Shown: positions 1 through 9,414 of the stretch, piece by piece
How the letters are laid out: each line of letters opens with the position of its first letter
How positions within the stretch are numbered: position 1 is the stretch's first letter
Source: Neobacillus sp. CF12
GTDB taxonomy: Bacteria; Bacillota; Bacilli; Bacillales; Cytobacillaceae
Assembly: GCF_030348765.1 (NCBI RefSeq)
Contig: NZ_JAUCEU010000007.1
Span: forward strand, 5,429,501 to 5,493,500
Direction of reading: 5' to 3'
DNA: 64,000 nucleotides
Translations under genes and position numbers: made by a program
Notes under the pieces: generated by a model
Database searches by the model: none
The model's input: only the letters and a program-made list of their open reading frames with translations
What the model was told of the DNA's origin: nothing

Positions 1-567
<567 letters not shown>

Positions 568-585
568 AATACTCACTTATAAAAG

Positions 586-620
586 ATAGTTTACTTCTGA
601 CAAGGGGTAAACTATTTTTT
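586..620 (+). terminator. intrinsic terminator after sigA
   Basis: A perfect 9-bp inverted repeat (ATAGTTTAC at 586-594, GTAAACTAT at 607-615) is followed by a T run. Confidence 0.85.
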
Positions 621-898
621 AAATTGGAAATGAAAGCACTTTCTGTATTTGTATTTATTTTACTGAATTGTTTTACACTTTGCAAATAGGTAAAGGTAAT
701 CTTTTTAAATTTAATCACAAATCATTTTTGTAAGAAAGGGTAAATTATGTCTCCTTCTTAGAAGATTACTGTTTAAAGTTATAATATCCTATTCAAGAAT
801 AACTAAAAATATTTAAAAATTTTTAAATCTTGAGAATATTAATGAATCCCTCATATAATATTGGTAGCGCATACATTTCTATCACAAGGGGGATGGAT

Positions 899-2038
899 AT
901 GAATTTTGATCTGACTTCAGAACAAGAAATGATTAAGAAGATGATTCGTGAGTTTTCTGATGAGGTTGTTGCTCCAGGGGCCATCGAGAGAGATCGAATT
1001 AAACAATTTCCAGTGGATGTCTTTAAACAATTATCAGAAATGGGAATAATGGGTCTTCCATTTTCTGAAGAATATGGCGGCGGCGGATCAGATACTATTA
1101 GTTTTGCGATTGTAACAGAAGAACTGAGCAGAGCTTGTGCCTCAACTGGAATTACCTATTCCGCTCATATTTCCCTGGGTGGTGCACCATTAAATTTATT
1201 TGGTACAGAAGAGCAAAAGCAAAAATATTTAACACCTATTTGTACAGGTGAATCATTTGGTGCTTTTGGATTAACGGAACCGAATGCTGGTTCTGATGCA
1301 GGAGGTACCAGAACAACAGCCACATTAAGCAATGGTGAATACATCATTAATGGCAATAAGTGCTTTATTACGAATGCGGGCTACGCAAAGCATTTAGCTA
1401 TAACGGCGATAACAGGTATGGACGAAGGGAAAAAAGAAATTAGTGCGATTATTGTACCTACTGGCGCTGATGGCTTCTCGGTGTTTGACAATTATGAAAA
1501 AATGGGTCTGCATGCTTCTAATACTACTGAGCTTGTATTAGAGGATGTAAGGGTCCCAGAAGAGAATCTATTAGGTAAAAAGGGTGAGGGCTTCAAGCAG
1601 TTTTTAATCACTTTAGATGGAGGAAGAATTGGGATTGGGGCTATGGCAGTCGGGATTGCTCAAGGTGCCTTTGAAAAGTCATTGCAGTACACAAAGGAAC
1701 GCAAACAGTTTGGTAAGTCCATTTCCTCCTTTCAGGCTGTTCAGTTTAAATTGGCAGATATGGCAATGAAGATTGAATTAGCTCGAAATATGGTTTATAA
1801 GGCTGCATGGCTAAAGGATCAAGGGAGACCGGTTAGTAAAGAAGCCTCTATGTGTAAACTCTATGCCTCTGAAATATGTATGGAAGTAACCAATCAAGCG
1901 GTACAATTGCATGGTGGATATGGCTACATGAAGGAATATCATGTAGAACGAATGATGCGTGATGCCAAGTTGCTTGAAATTGGTGAAGGAACTTCCGAAA
2001 TTCAAAGGACAGTTATTGCTCGATTAATTGGTTGTTAA
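899..2038 (+). CDS. acyl-CoA dehydrogenase (short-chain/butyryl-CoA type)
   Basis: FAD-dependent enzyme that oxidises acyl-CoA to enoyl-CoA in fatty acid or branched-chain amino acid breakdown. From ATG 899 it is 379 aa, the usual family length. The start is chosen because AAGGGGGG lies 6 nt upstream; in-frame ATGs at 830 and 893 have no usable ribosome site. Visible signatures are the FGLTEPNAGSDAG substrate/flavin segment, the KERKQFGKSIS segment, QLHGGYGY and the C-terminal EGTSEIQR containing the catalytic glutamate. It stands alone between two terminators. The 331 nt before it hold the sigA terminator and otherwise AT-rich sequence with an isolated TATAAT at 780-785 but no good -35. Chain-length specificity cannot be read from sequence. 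Confidence 0.93.
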   Translation: MNFDLTSEQEMIKKMIREFSDEVVAPGAIERDRIKQFPVDVFKQLSEMGIMGLPFSEEYGGGGSDTISFAIVTEELSRACASTGITYSAHISLGGAPLNLFGTEEQKQKYLTPICTGESFGAFGLTEPNAGSDAGGTRTTATLSNGEYIINGNKCFITNAGYAKHLAITAITGMDEGKKEISAIIVPTGADGFSVFDNYEKMGLHASNTTELVLEDVRVPEENLLGKKGEGFKQFLITLDGGRIGIGAMAVGIAQGAFEKSLQYTKERKQFGKSISSFQAVQFKLADMAMKIELARNMVYKAAWLKDQGRPVSKEASMCKLYASEICMEVTNQAVQLHGGYGYMKEYHVERMMRDAKLLEIGEGTSEIQRTVIARLIGC

Positions 2039-2057
2039 AGGGAAATAAGGGAAGAAT

Positions 2058-2092
2058 AAAAGGGCTGACTATTTATTAATATCAGCCCTTTT
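2058..2092 (+). terminator. intrinsic terminator after acyl-CoA dehydrogenase gene
   Basis: An 11-bp perfect stem, AAAAGGGCTGA (2058-2068) with TCAGCCCTTTT (2082-2092), then a T-rich tract. Confidence 0.85.
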
Positions 2093-2224
2093 AGCATTTT
2101 TTACAAATATTATCGTGACAAAATAAGTTTAGGGCTTTTCCTTCTTAAGTTTTTAAAGTAAAATAGTAGTTGTTTGTAGAAGACTATTTATTTACAGTTA
2201 TACGTACATAAGGGAGGTTATATG

Positions 2225-2584
2225 ATGAATCGAAATCCGGTTATTCCTTACATCCTGATCTTTGTATTTGGAATCGGACTAATGTTCTTATTGTCTTTCA
2301 AAGGCCTCGGGGATATGGATGAGCTTGCCAAGGAAAAAGAAGGCGGTACTGAAACAGAACAGGTTGCAAAAAGTCCTGAAGAAATTTACACAGGGTCTTG
2401 TGTAGGCTGTCACGGTGATGCGTACCAAGGGGGAATGGGTCCTGCTCTAACAGGTGTTGGAGACAGGTTATCCAAGGAAGAAATTATCGAAGTAGTCACC
2501 AAGGGTAGAGGAAATATGCCTGGCGGTATGGTTAAACCAGAGGAAGCCGATGCAATGGCTGAATGGTTAGCAGACATAAAATAA
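2225..2584 (+). CDS. cccA: membrane-anchored cytochrome c550
   Basis: Small electron-transfer cytochrome of 119 aa. An N-terminal uncleaved membrane anchor (about residues 7-25) is followed by a linker and a single c-type haem domain with the CVGCH haem site (Cys59, Cys62, His63) and a distal Met in GNMPGGM. The domain faces outside the membrane and shuttles electrons in the respiratory chain. AGGGAGG at 2211-2217 is 7 nt before ATG 2225; the adjacent ATG 2222 is also possible. The position downstream of sigA matches B. subtilis cccA. Confidence 0.93.
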   Translation: MNRNPVIPYILIFVFGIGLMFLLSFKGLGDMDELAKEKEGGTETEQVAKSPEEIYTGSCVGCHGDAYQGGMGPALTGVGDRLSKEEIIEVVTKGRGNMPGGMVKPEEADAMAEWLADIK

Positions 2585-2599
2585 TGTTTCAATGAAAAG

Positions 2600-2628
2600 G
2601 TCCTTTGCTTATGTAAAGGACTTTTTTT
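2600..2628 (+). terminator. intrinsic terminator after cccA
   Basis: Stem GTCCTTT (2600-2606) with AAAGGAC (2615-2621), followed by seven Ts. Confidence 0.85.
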
Positions 2629-2663
2629 ATACTAGAATTAATACATAAAAAGTGGTGAATGAT

Positions 2664-3395
2664 TTGAATACAGATAAATTATCAGTTCGGTTAGAAACTG
2701 TAGCAAAATATGTTCCGAAGGATTCTAGGCTCGCGGATATTGGCTCCGATCATGCATATTTACCAAGTTATCTTGCGAAAAATGGTCAAATATCCTTTGG
2801 TATTGCTGGAGAGGTTGCTCAAGGCCCATTTCAGTCAGCTGAAAAAAATGTAATGGCAGAAGGACTTACTGAACTGATTTCGGTCAGAATGGGCGATGGG
2901 TTAGAAGTGATTCAGCCCGGAGATGCGGATTGTATTTCTATTGCCGGAATGGGTGGTAGTCTTATTGCCAGTATTTTAGAAAATGGGAAAGAAAAATTAG
3001 CCGCTGTTAAGCGTCTAGTATTGCAGCCTAATATTAATGCAATCGCCATACGAGATTGGCTAATCGATAATCATTGGGAATTGATTGCGGAGGAAATTAT
3101 CGAAGAAGATAACAAAATTTATGAGATTTTAGTTGCAGAAAAGGGTGAGCCTTTAAAGCCTTATCGTGATGTGCATTTAGAAACCGGTCGTTTAGTCGGA
3201 CCTTTTCTTCTTCAAAGAAAAGAAAATGCATTTAAGAAGAAATGGAGCCTTGAAAAAAAGAACTGGCTGCGTATTTATAAACAGCTCGAGGGTGCGCCGC
3301 AATCACCGGAAAATGAAGTGAAAAAACAAGAAATCTTAGGAAAAATTGCACTCGTTGAGGGGGTATTGGACAATGAAAAAAGCGAATGGTCATGA
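2664..3395 (+). CDS. trmK: tRNA (adenine-N1) methyltransferase, m1A22, TrmK
   Basis: SAM-dependent methyltransferase that makes m1A at position 22 of tRNA. The Rossmann-fold SAM motif is seen as LADIGSDHAYLP, with IAGMGGSLI as the catalytic-side motif; a C-terminal charged helical region completes the family pattern. TTG at 2664 gives 243 aa beginning MNTDKLSVRLETV, like B. subtilis YqfN, and has AGTGGTGA 5 nt upstream; GTG at 2652 is the alternative. The 3' end overlaps the next gene by 23 nt, so the two are co-transcribed. Confidence 0.93.
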   Translation: MNTDKLSVRLETVAKYVPKDSRLADIGSDHAYLPSYLAKNGQISFGIAGEVAQGPFQSAEKNVMAEGLTELISVRMGDGLEVIQPGDADCISIAGMGGSLIASILENGKEKLAAVKRLVLQPNINAIAIRDWLIDNHWELIAEEIIEEDNKIYEILVAEKGEPLKPYRDVHLETGRLVGPFLLQRKENAFKKKWSLEKKNWLRIYKQLEGAPQSPENEVKKQEILGKIALVEGVLDNEKSEWS

Positions 3396-4488
3396 AATTA
3401 TTCAACTTTTTGAGCAGTTTTCTCCGAAGGGGCTTGCGATGGAAGGTGATAAGATCGGCCTTCAAATTGGGGGCCTCAACAAAAAAATTGAAAGAGTTAT
3501 GATTGCCCTTGATGTACTAGAGGAAGTGATTGATGAGGCCATTGAAAGGGATGTACAACTTATCATTGCCCACCATCCACCAATCTTTCGTGCGCTTAAG
3601 AATGTTCTTACTGACACCATACAGGGCAGAATGATTGAAAAACTAATAAAGCACGATATAGCGGTCTATGCAGCCCATACTAACCTTGATGTGGCTAAAG
3701 GAGGAGTAAATGACCTTCTGGCTGAAGCACTTGGTTTGGAAAGCCCTGAGGTACTCGTTCCGACCTTTGAGACGAAGCTTAAGAAATTAGTGGTTTTCAC
3801 ACCTGCAACGCACGCTGAGGAGATTAGGATGGTCCTTGGGAAATCTGGAGCAGGCTTCATTGGCAATTATAGCCATTGTTCCTTCTCGGCAAATGGAACA
3901 GGAAGGTTTTTGCCTGGGGAAAATACCGATCCTTTTATCGGACAGCAAGGGCAACTTGAGCAGGTAGATGAGGTCAGAATTGAAACCATTGTACCTGAGC
4001 ATCTGGTTAGAAGGACAGTTACAGCTATGATAAAAGCCCATCCATATGAAGAAGTGGCTTATGATGTATATCCTGTAGAAAATAAAGGGGAAGTTCTTGG
4101 GTTAGGCAGAATTGGCGCGGTCAAAGAAATGTCACTAGGAGAATTTGCTGAGAAGGTAAAAGAAGTTTTGGACGTTGATAAGGTTAGGGTGGTTGGGAAT
4201 TTATCATCACGTATTAAGAAAGTGGCCGTATTAGGCGGCGATGGAAATAAGTATTTCAAGCACGCAAAGTTTAAGGGTGCAGATGTTTATATTACAGGTG
4301 ATATTTATTATCATACAGCGCATGACGCGATGATGGAGGGATTAAACATGATTGATCCTGGCCATAATGTCGAAAAAGTGATGAAAAAGGGACTTACTGC
4401 TACACTTACAAAGTTGTGCAAAGAATCAGGATACGATGTTGAAATCTTTCCTTCAGAAGTGAATACCGATCCATTTCAGTTTGTATAA
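3373..4488 (+). CDS. yqfO: Nif3/YqfO-family metal-binding protein
   Basis: Nif3-like GTP cyclohydrolase 1 type 2 superfamily protein, 371 aa. The N- and C-terminal Nif3 halves carry metal-binding histidines (AHHPP near residue 65, AAHTNLD, and a distal GDIYYHTAHD), and a central insert of the PII/CutA-like type (HPYEEVAYDVYPV) is present, as in Bacillus YqfO. GAGGGGG stands 9 nt before ATG 3373. The biochemical role is not settled for the family. The gene's natural terminator has been split by an insertion sequence beginning 17 nt after the stop codon. Confidence 0.92.
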   Translation: MKKANGHEIIQLFEQFSPKGLAMEGDKIGLQIGGLNKKIERVMIALDVLEEVIDEAIERDVQLIIAHHPPIFRALKNVLTDTIQGRMIEKLIKHDIAVYAAHTNLDVAKGGVNDLLAEALGLESPEVLVPTFETKLKKLVVFTPATHAEEIRMVLGKSGAGFIGNYSHCSFSANGTGRFLPGENTDPFIGQQGQLEQVDEVRIETIVPEHLVRRTVTAMIKAHPYEEVAYDVYPVENKGEVLGLGRIGAVKEMSLGEFAEKVKEVLDVDKVRVVGNLSSRIKKVAVLGGDGNKYFKHAKFKGADVYITGDIYYHTAHDAMMEGLNMIDPGHNVEKVMKKGLTATLTKLCKESGYDVEIFPSEVNTDPFQFV

Positions 4489-4536
4489 AGAAAACCGGTC
4501 AAAATGATCTGACCCAATAAAGTTAGACAAATATTT

Positions 4537-5346
4537 TTATGCAACTTTTAAGACTTGAGTTCGGTATTCCACCGGACTCAAGTCTTTTAATTTTGCCTTC
4601 ATTCGTTTGTGATTGTAATAGTGAATATAATCAGCTAATTCCTGTTCAAAATGCTCTATACTATCAAATTCCTGTAAATAAAGGAGTTCAGACTTTAATA
4701 AGCCAAAGAAATTTTCCATGACTGCATTATCCAAACAGTTTCCTTTTCGAGACATACTCTGTTTTATTTGGTGCCGTTCTAGTGATTTTTGATATTGTCT
4801 CATTTGATAATGCCAACCCTGATCTGAATGAAGAATTACTTGGTCTCCTGGCTGAAGACGTTCAATCGCTTGGTCTAACATGTCACCTACTAATTTATAT
4901 ACAGGACGGTTCATAACACTATAAGCAATGATTTCCCCATTACACAAATCCAGTACAGGAGAGAGGTAACGCTTCTCACCGAACAGGTGGAATTCTGTTA
5001 CATCGGTAACCCATTTTTCATTCATTGTTTCGGCAGTGAAATCGCGATTTAAAACGTTTGGAGCGGTTTTGCCTACATTTCCTTTATAAGATTTGAACTT
5101 CTTCATACGTACCATACATTTTAAACCCATATCATTCATTAAACCATTAATCGTTTTGGGATCATGACGGAAACCTCTTTTTTCTAACTCTTTCGTGATT
5201 CGACGGTACCCATAACGACCTTTATGTTCATGGAAAATCCCTGTTATCGCTTCTTTTACCCTCTCATACTTATCAACCTTATTTAATCGTTTTTCCCACC
5301 AATAATACGTAGCACGTGAAATGTCAGCGACTTCAACTAAATCCAC
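4537..5346 (-). CDS. IS3-family transposase OrfB (DDE integrase domain)
   Basis: This is the catalytic half of the transposase. Residues seen are an HTH_21-like N-terminal part ([12 protein letters not shown]), then the rve core with D in WVTDVTEF, D in LHSDQGWHY and E in [11 protein letters not shown], forming the DDE triad with the usual spacing. The frame is open upstream of the GTG at 5346, in the -1 frame relative to OrfA, as far as an A_AAA_AAG heptamer. The functional product is therefore probably an OrfAB fusion rather than a protein started here. The C-terminal codons also encode a terminator-like hairpin. Confidence 0.93.
   Translation of the reverse strand: MDLVEVADISRATYYWWEKRLNKVDKYERVKEAITGIFHEHKGRYGYRRITKELEKRGFRHDPKTINGLMNDMGLKCMVRMKKFKSYKGNVGKTAPNVLNRDFTAETMNEKWVTDVTEFHLFGEKRYLSPVLDLCNGEIIAYSVMNRPVYKLVGDMLDQAIERLQPGDQVILHSDQGWHYQMRQYQKSLERHQIKQSMSRKGNCLDNAVMENFFGLLKSELLYLQEFDSIEHFEQELADYIHYYNHKRMKAKLKDLSPVEYRTQVLKVA
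4550..4594 (+). terminator. terminator-like hairpin inside the 3' end of IS orfB
   Basis: AAGACTTGAGT (4550-4560) pairs with ACTCAAGTCTT (4576-4586), extended by CGG/CCG, and is followed on the plus strand by TTTTAATTTT. It would stop transcripts entering the element from yqfO. Confidence 0.6.
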
Positions 5347-5375
5347 GACCTTATACTTATCCTTTAGTTCAAAAA

Positions 5376-5900
5376 TTACTTGCGCTTTGGTTTTGTTTGT
5401 AATTTTTCCTGCATCTGAACTAAAGCATTCAACTTTTTTAAGTAGGCAATCTCCATTTCTAAACGTTCGACTTTCGTTTGTAATGCCTCCACTGTTTCTT
5501 CATCTGGTCTTGGTTTCTGTGTTTCTGGTTTATTTGTATCTTTCTTCAAGGATGGACGCCCCTTTTTCTTTGATTCTAGGGCATTAATTCCACCTTGTTC
5601 AAACTGTAGTTGCCATTTTCGAACCATTGCGTGTGTGGGAAGATTGAATATGGCAGCAGTTTCACGGTAGGATGTACCCATCTCATTTATATAATTAAGT
5701 ACATCCATTTTAAACTTCGTTGAATAGCTTGTATAGGATTTTATAAAGGCACTTTCTCCATGATGCTCAAATAGGCGAACCCATGCGCTGAAAATACTTT
5801 GGTGAACACCAATACCTCTCGCAATTTCCCTTATTGATTCATTCCCATACTTATACCTTAAAACACTATGGATCTTTTCCTCCACTGTAAATTTAGCCAT
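5376..5900 (-). CDS. IS3-family transposase OrfA (DNA-binding subunit)
   Basis: 174 aa from ATG 5900 with GGGGTG upstream; an in-frame ATG at 5939 would lie inside the terminal repeat. It contains two helix-turn-helix segments (near residues 15-50 and 65-105) and a C-terminal leucine-zipper coiled coil ([21 protein letters not shown]). That long two-HTH layout is typical of the IS150 group. The A_AAA_AAG heptamer at 5433-5439 (minus strand, YLKK codons) lies in the coiled-coil region and gives entry to the orfB frame by -1 slippage, with no stop between. Confidence 0.93.
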   Translation of the reverse strand: MAKFTVEEKIHSVLRYKYGNESIREIARGIGVHQSIFSAWVRLFEHHGESAFIKSYTSYSTKFKMDVLNYINEMGTSYRETAAIFNLPTHAMVRKWQLQFEQGGINALESKKKGRPSLKKDTNKPETQKPRPDEETVEALQTKVERLEMEIAYLKKLNALVQMQEKLQTKPKRK

Positions 5901-5965
5901 AAAAAAACACCCCGTAAATGTTAGAATGGTGTCTAACATTTACGGGGCAGATCAAAAGCGACCGG

Positions 5966-6904
5966 TTATTTTTTAACTTTGGGCAATATTTTATTTAACG
6001 GAACACTTTTACGACGTTCCCAGGTTGCTTCGTTATTCGGATCAAATTGTTCTAGGAAGGTAATAACTTCCTTTGTGATAGGTGTTGGAGTAGATGCACC
6101 AGAAGTTACTGCAATGTTCTTAGCATCCCTAATCCAATCAATTTCAAGCTCTGAGATATCGGCAATCCGATAGGCTTTTGTACCAGCAATTTCTTCTGAG
6201 ACCTGTGCGAGTCGATTAGAGTTATTACTCATCGGGTCTCCAACCACGATGGTTACATCTGCCTCAGTTGCTTGACCGGCAACTGCTTCCTGACGCACTT
6301 GTGTTGCATTGCATATCTCATTATGTGCTTCTGCATGCGGGTACTTTTCCTGAACCTTTTTCATCGTTTCAGCAACATCCCATTGGCTCATAGTTGTTTG
6401 ATTGGTAACAATCAGTCTTTCACTATCAATTGTTAATGCTTCAACATCGTTTGGTGTCTCAACAAGATGGACAGCATCAGGCGCAACACCAACTGCTCCC
6501 TCAGGCTCTGGATGTCCTTTTTTTCCAATATAAATGACCTGGTATCCTTGTTTCGTTTTCTCTTCAATCAAATCATGGGTTCTAGTTACATCTGGGCAGG
6601 TAGCGTCAATCGTTACCAGGCCTTTCTGTTTTGCAAGCTCTCTTACTTCTGGTGAGATGCCATGCGCTGTAAAAATAACAGTACCAGTATCAACTTTGTC
6701 TAGTATGTCCTTACGGTTTTTACCATCAAGCGTAATAATACCTTCTTCAGCAAAAGCGTCTGTAACGTGTTTATTATGAACAATCATCCCTAAAATATAG
6801 ATAGGGCGTGGTAATGATTTATCTAAAGCCGCATTTCTTGCTATTACCATCGCATCAACAACACCATAACAGTATCCGCGGGGTGAAATCTTAATAATTT
6901 GCAT
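5966..6904 (-). CDS. ispH: 4-hydroxy-3-methylbut-2-enyl diphosphate reductase IspH (LytB)
   Basis: Last enzyme of the MEP isoprenoid pathway: an iron-sulfur protein that reduces HMBPP to IPP and DMAPP. 312 aa from ATG 6904, with GGAGGA about 9 nt upstream. Cluster cysteines are Cys12 (GYCYGV), the Cys of DATCPDV and the Cys of NEICNATQ. Conserved [17 protein letters not shown] and SNNSNRL motifs are visible. Its stop codon overlaps the right arm of the broken bidirectional terminator, so transcripts may now run into the insertion sequence. ispG of the same pathway is also in this window. Confidence 0.96.
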   Translation of the reverse strand: MQIIKISPRGYCYGVVDAMVIARNAALDKSLPRPIYILGMIVHNKHVTDAFAEEGIITLDGKNRKDILDKVDTGTVIFTAHGISPEVRELAKQKGLVTIDATCPDVTRTHDLIEEKTKQGYQVIYIGKKGHPEPEGAVGVAPDAVHLVETPNDVEALTIDSERLIVTNQTTMSQWDVAETMKKVQEKYPHAEAHNEICNATQVRQEAVAGQATEADVTIVVGDPMSNNSNRLAQVSEEIAGTKAYRIADISELEIDWIRDAKNIAVTSGASTPTPITKEVITFLEQFDPNNEATWERRKSVPLNKILPKVKK

Positions 6905-6949
6905 ATAATTAAGTCCTCCTAGGAACATTGACTTTGAATCTATGTATTT

Positions 6950-6978
6950 ATTATATAAAACTAATAGAAATAATACAA
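6950..6978 (-). promoter_or_regulatory. candidate SigA promoter of ispH
   Basis: On the minus strand TTGTAT (6973-6978), a 17-nt spacer and TATAAT (6950-6955) lie upstream of the ispH ribosome site. Confidence 0.5.
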
Positions 6979-7006
6979 AGATACATTAATGGAAAGTGAC
7001 TCCTGT

Positions 7007-7111
7007 TATCCGAGAGTAAATCTGTCCTATCCGAGAGTAATTTCCCATTATCCGAGAGTAAACCCCTGCTATCCGAGAGTAAACCCCTGCTATCCGAGAG
7101 TAAATCCATTA
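7007..7111. repeat. five tandem 21-bp repeats
   Basis: TATCCGAGAGTAA begins at 7007, 7028, 7049, 7070 and 7091, an exact 21-bp period. The core is conserved and the 7-8 bases between cores vary. The minus strand could be read as LLSDSRG-type heptads, but no supported gene contains it. It lies between ispH and the yqfQ-like gene. Confidence 0.9.
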
Positions 7112-7112
7112 T

Positions 7113-7147
7113 CAAAAAAATAAAAGATGCTGTTTTTTTCAGCATCT
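7113..7147 (-). terminator. intrinsic terminator of the yqfQ-like gene
   Basis: On the minus strand AGATGCTG (7140-7147) and CAGCATCT (7125-7132) form an 8-bp stem around seven As, followed by a T-rich tract. Confidence 0.85.
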
Positions 7148-7162
7148 ATCAATTAAATTCAA

Positions 7163-7828
7163 TTAAATGTATAGTTTTGGAATAGAAGGACCATTGTGTT
7201 GTTTACTCGCTACCACTGCTTCTGCTTCTGGTGCAACACTTTTTTTCTTTTTCGCTACTCGCTGTGGCTCTACTTCTGAATGGACAGGGTGGTCTTCCAT
7301 TATAGAGTTCTCTTCTTTTCCCTCATCTGACTTTTCCTCTGTTGGAAGATCTTTAAAACCTTTATATAACTTCCACATCATAGGAAGATTCTTAACGATG
7401 GGTCCGTATTGCTGAATCATTGGGCCAATCGATTGCGCGGTCCTTAAAACCTGTTGTGTATTATTAAGGAATCCTGTGAGACTGTCAGGATTACTTAGGG
7501 TTTGCAGTATTGAACCAATGCCTCCCGTTCCATTAGGAACGTTCCTGGAAGGAGTTTGCATACCCCCATGACCTGCTAATTGATTGCCTTGCTTTTTCCC
7601 GCCGAGTATTTTCGAAAGTAAACCTCCGCCATTTCTTTTTCCTTGTCCTCTACCCATCGTTTGTCCCATCATCGATCTGCTGTTAGTAAACTGCTGCTGT
7701 ATTCCCATCATTTGTCCATTACCGCCATAAGGAGTCATCATGTGATGTTGACCTCCATAATGTCCAGGACCCATCATATGTGAACCCATATGCCCATGCA
7801 GGGGAAATCTTGTTCTAGGCTGCTGCAT
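7163..7828 (-). CDS. yqfQ: YqfQ/VrrA-like low-complexity protein
   Basis: 221 aa from ATG 7828 with GGAGGAC upstream. The N-terminal third is rich in Met, His, Gly and Gln (repeated HMM, GHMG, MMG), as in the VrrA/YqfQ proteins of Bacillus. A middle hydrophobic segment (GTGGIGSILQTLSNPDSLTGFLNNTQ) follows, then an acidic and Lys-rich tail (AKKKKS). The position between ispH and cshB matches B. subtilis yqfQ. No enzymatic motif is seen and function is unknown. The repeated N-terminus is the sort of region that varies in length between strains. Confidence 0.85.
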   Translation of the reverse strand: MQQPRTRFPLHGHMGSHMMGPGHYGGQHHMMTPYGGNGQMMGIQQQFTNSRSMMGQTMGRGQGKRNGGGLLSKILGGKKQGNQLAGHGGMQTPSRNVPNGTGGIGSILQTLSNPDSLTGFLNNTQQVLRTAQSIGPMIQQYGPIVKNLPMMWKLYKGFKDLPTEEKSDEGKEENSIMEDHPVHSEVEPQRVAKKKKSVAPEAEAVVASKQHNGPSIPKLYI

Positions 7829-8081
7829 ACGAAGTCCTCCTCTCAATTAAAGCCTTATAATTTAAGGTATGCAATTTCTTTAATTTGGTTTAGGAATAAA
7901 ACAAAAGATAAACTGTAAAATTTTCATGATTAAAAGTAGTTCAAAAGTAAAAGATGATAATAACTGGTTATTTAGATGAATCTTTACTATAATGATATGA
8001 TGGAAATAAAAGTGGAAGCTCTTGCTAATGCAAGAAAACTACTCCATGAACGGTAGAAATTTATATATAAGGAGCAATTAC

Positions 8082-9392
8082 ATGAAGGAAAATCGTTTTG
8101 AACGTTTTAATTTACAGCCATTTATTATAGAAGCAGTAAAAGAACAAGGATTTTTTGAGCCAACTGAAATTCAGGAGCGGATGATTCCATTAGTTTTAAA
8201 AAATGAAAGTGCAATTGGTCAATCACAAACTGGAACAGGGAAAACACTTGCTTTTGTTTTACCAATTCTAGAACGGATAAACCCAGAGCGCAAAGAGGTC
8301 CAAGCTGTCATCACTGCGCCAACAAGAGAACTTGCATCGCAAATTTATCATCAAATATTAAAGGTGACAGAGCATTGCAGTCCTGAAAAGGCAATCATGA
8401 CTAGATGTTACATTGGAGGAACGGACAAGCAAAGAACAATTGATAAATTAAAGGTACAGCCCCATATTGTAGTTGGAACACCAGGGAGAATTAAAGACCT
8501 GATGGTTGAACAAGCACTTTTTGTTCATACTTCAGAAGTACTTGTTGTCGATGAAGCGGATATGATGCTTGATATGGGCTTTATTGAGGATTTGGATCAA
8601 GTAGCAGCAAAGATGCCTGAGAAATTGCAGATGCTTGTATTTTCTGCCACTATTCCAGAAAAGCTTAAACCATTTCTTAAAAAGTATATGGAAAATCCAA
8701 AAACCATTCACATTGATGCAAAAAGAAAAACTGCAGAAAATCTAACTCATTACCTTTTACCATCAAGACACCGCAATAAGAAGCAACTTGTCCACGATGC
8801 CCTTATTCAGTACAACCCATATTTAGCAATCGTGTTTACAAATACAAAAAAAATGGCTGAGGAAGTAGCCAATTTTTTAATTGCCAAGGGGTTAAAGGTT
8901 GCTCGAGTACATGGAGATTTGAATCCGCGTGAACGTAAAAAAATGATGAAGCAAATTCAAGATTTAGAATTTCAATATATTGTGGCAACTGACTTAGCTT
9001 CACGAGGAATTGATATCGAAGGAATAAGTCATGTTATTAACTATGAATTACCAACAGATTTAGACTTTTATGTTCACCGAGTGGGAAGAACTGCAAGAGC
9101 AGGAAATACGGGAGTTGCTCTAACTGTTTATGATATTTCCGATGAAGATGCATTAAATCGTCTTGAAAAGATGGGGATTCAATTTAAGTACGTCGATCTT
9201 AAAAAAGAGGAATTTGTTGAATTAGAGGATCGCAATAAAAGAAAGACACGTGTAAGGAAAGAGGATGAAGCAGAAAAAACTGCTAAATCGATGGTCAAAA
9301 AACCGCAAAAGGTAAAACCAGGTTACAAAAAGAAGATGCAGTGGGAAATGGATAAAATTAAGAAACGTCAAAGAAGATTAAATAAGAAGTAA
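8082..9392 (+). CDS. cshB: DEAD-box ATP-dependent RNA helicase CshB
   Basis: 436 aa RNA helicase, linked in Bacillus to cold adaptation, ribosome assembly and RNA turnover. ATG 8082 has AAGGAG upstream; upstream ATGs in the frame lack ribosome sites. Motifs in order: Q motif (FFEPTEIQ), motif I SQTGTGKT, Ia PTRELA, Ib TPGR, II DEAD (VVDEADMML), III SAT, then the helicase C domain with [12 protein letters not shown] and [10 protein letters not shown]. The C-terminal tail is basic ([17 protein letters not shown]), as in B. subtilis YqfR. endonuclease IV follows after 22 nt, suggesting co-transcription. Confidence 0.95.
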   Translation: MKENRFERFNLQPFIIEAVKEQGFFEPTEIQERMIPLVLKNESAIGQSQTGTGKTLAFVLPILERINPERKEVQAVITAPTRELASQIYHQILKVTEHCSPEKAIMTRCYIGGTDKQRTIDKLKVQPHIVVGTPGRIKDLMVEQALFVHTSEVLVVDEADMMLDMGFIEDLDQVAAKMPEKLQMLVFSATIPEKLKPFLKKYMENPKTIHIDAKRKTAENLTHYLLPSRHRNKKQLVHDALIQYNPYLAIVFTNTKKMAEEVANFLIAKGLKVARVHGDLNPRERKKMMKQIQDLEFQYIVATDLASRGIDIEGISHVINYELPTDLDFYVHRVGRTARAGNTGVALTVYDISDEDALNRLEKMGIQFKYVDLKKEEFVELEDRNKRKTRVRKEDEAEKTAKSMVKKPQKVKPGYKKKMQWEMDKIKKRQRRLNKK

Positions 9393-9414
9393 GGTTGAAG
9401 GGAGAGAGAAGGCT

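Larger units (their letters stand above)
4505..5954 (-). mobile_element. IS3-family (IS150 group) insertion sequence, apparently intact
   Basis: The 1450-bp element has 25-bp imperfect terminal inverted repeats (20 of 25 match) starting TGATCTG and running inward to GTTAGACA, and the 5'-TG...CA-3' ends of the IS3 family. It is flanked by AAA at 4502-4504 and 5955-5957, a 3-bp target duplication. Two overlapping transposase frames on the minus strand, an A_AAA_AAG frameshift site and an intact DDE triad are present, so it looks recent and potentially active. Confidence 0.95.
4493..5967. terminator. bidirectional yqfO/ispH terminator, interrupted by an insertion sequence
   Basis: AACCGGTC at 4493-4500 and GACCGGTT at 5960-5967 are perfect complements separated by the insertion sequence. 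Removing the element and one copy of its 3-bp duplication restores an 8-bp stem with a 6-nt loop and a following T run on the plus strand. The convergent genes yqfO and ispH end on either side, and the right arm overlaps the ispH stop codon. The two arms are now about 1.46 kb apart, so the hairpin should no longer work. Confidence 0.85.

Noticed and set aside
7007..7111. CRISPR array
   Set aside because: The period is only 21 bp with 7-8 variable bases, no true spacers and no cas genes.
6951..7145. Minus-strand 64-codon frame with LLSDSRG repeats
   Set aside because: No ribosome site, the repeat also varies in ways not typical of codons, and the frame contains the yqfQ-like terminator; it is better seen as a DNA repeat.
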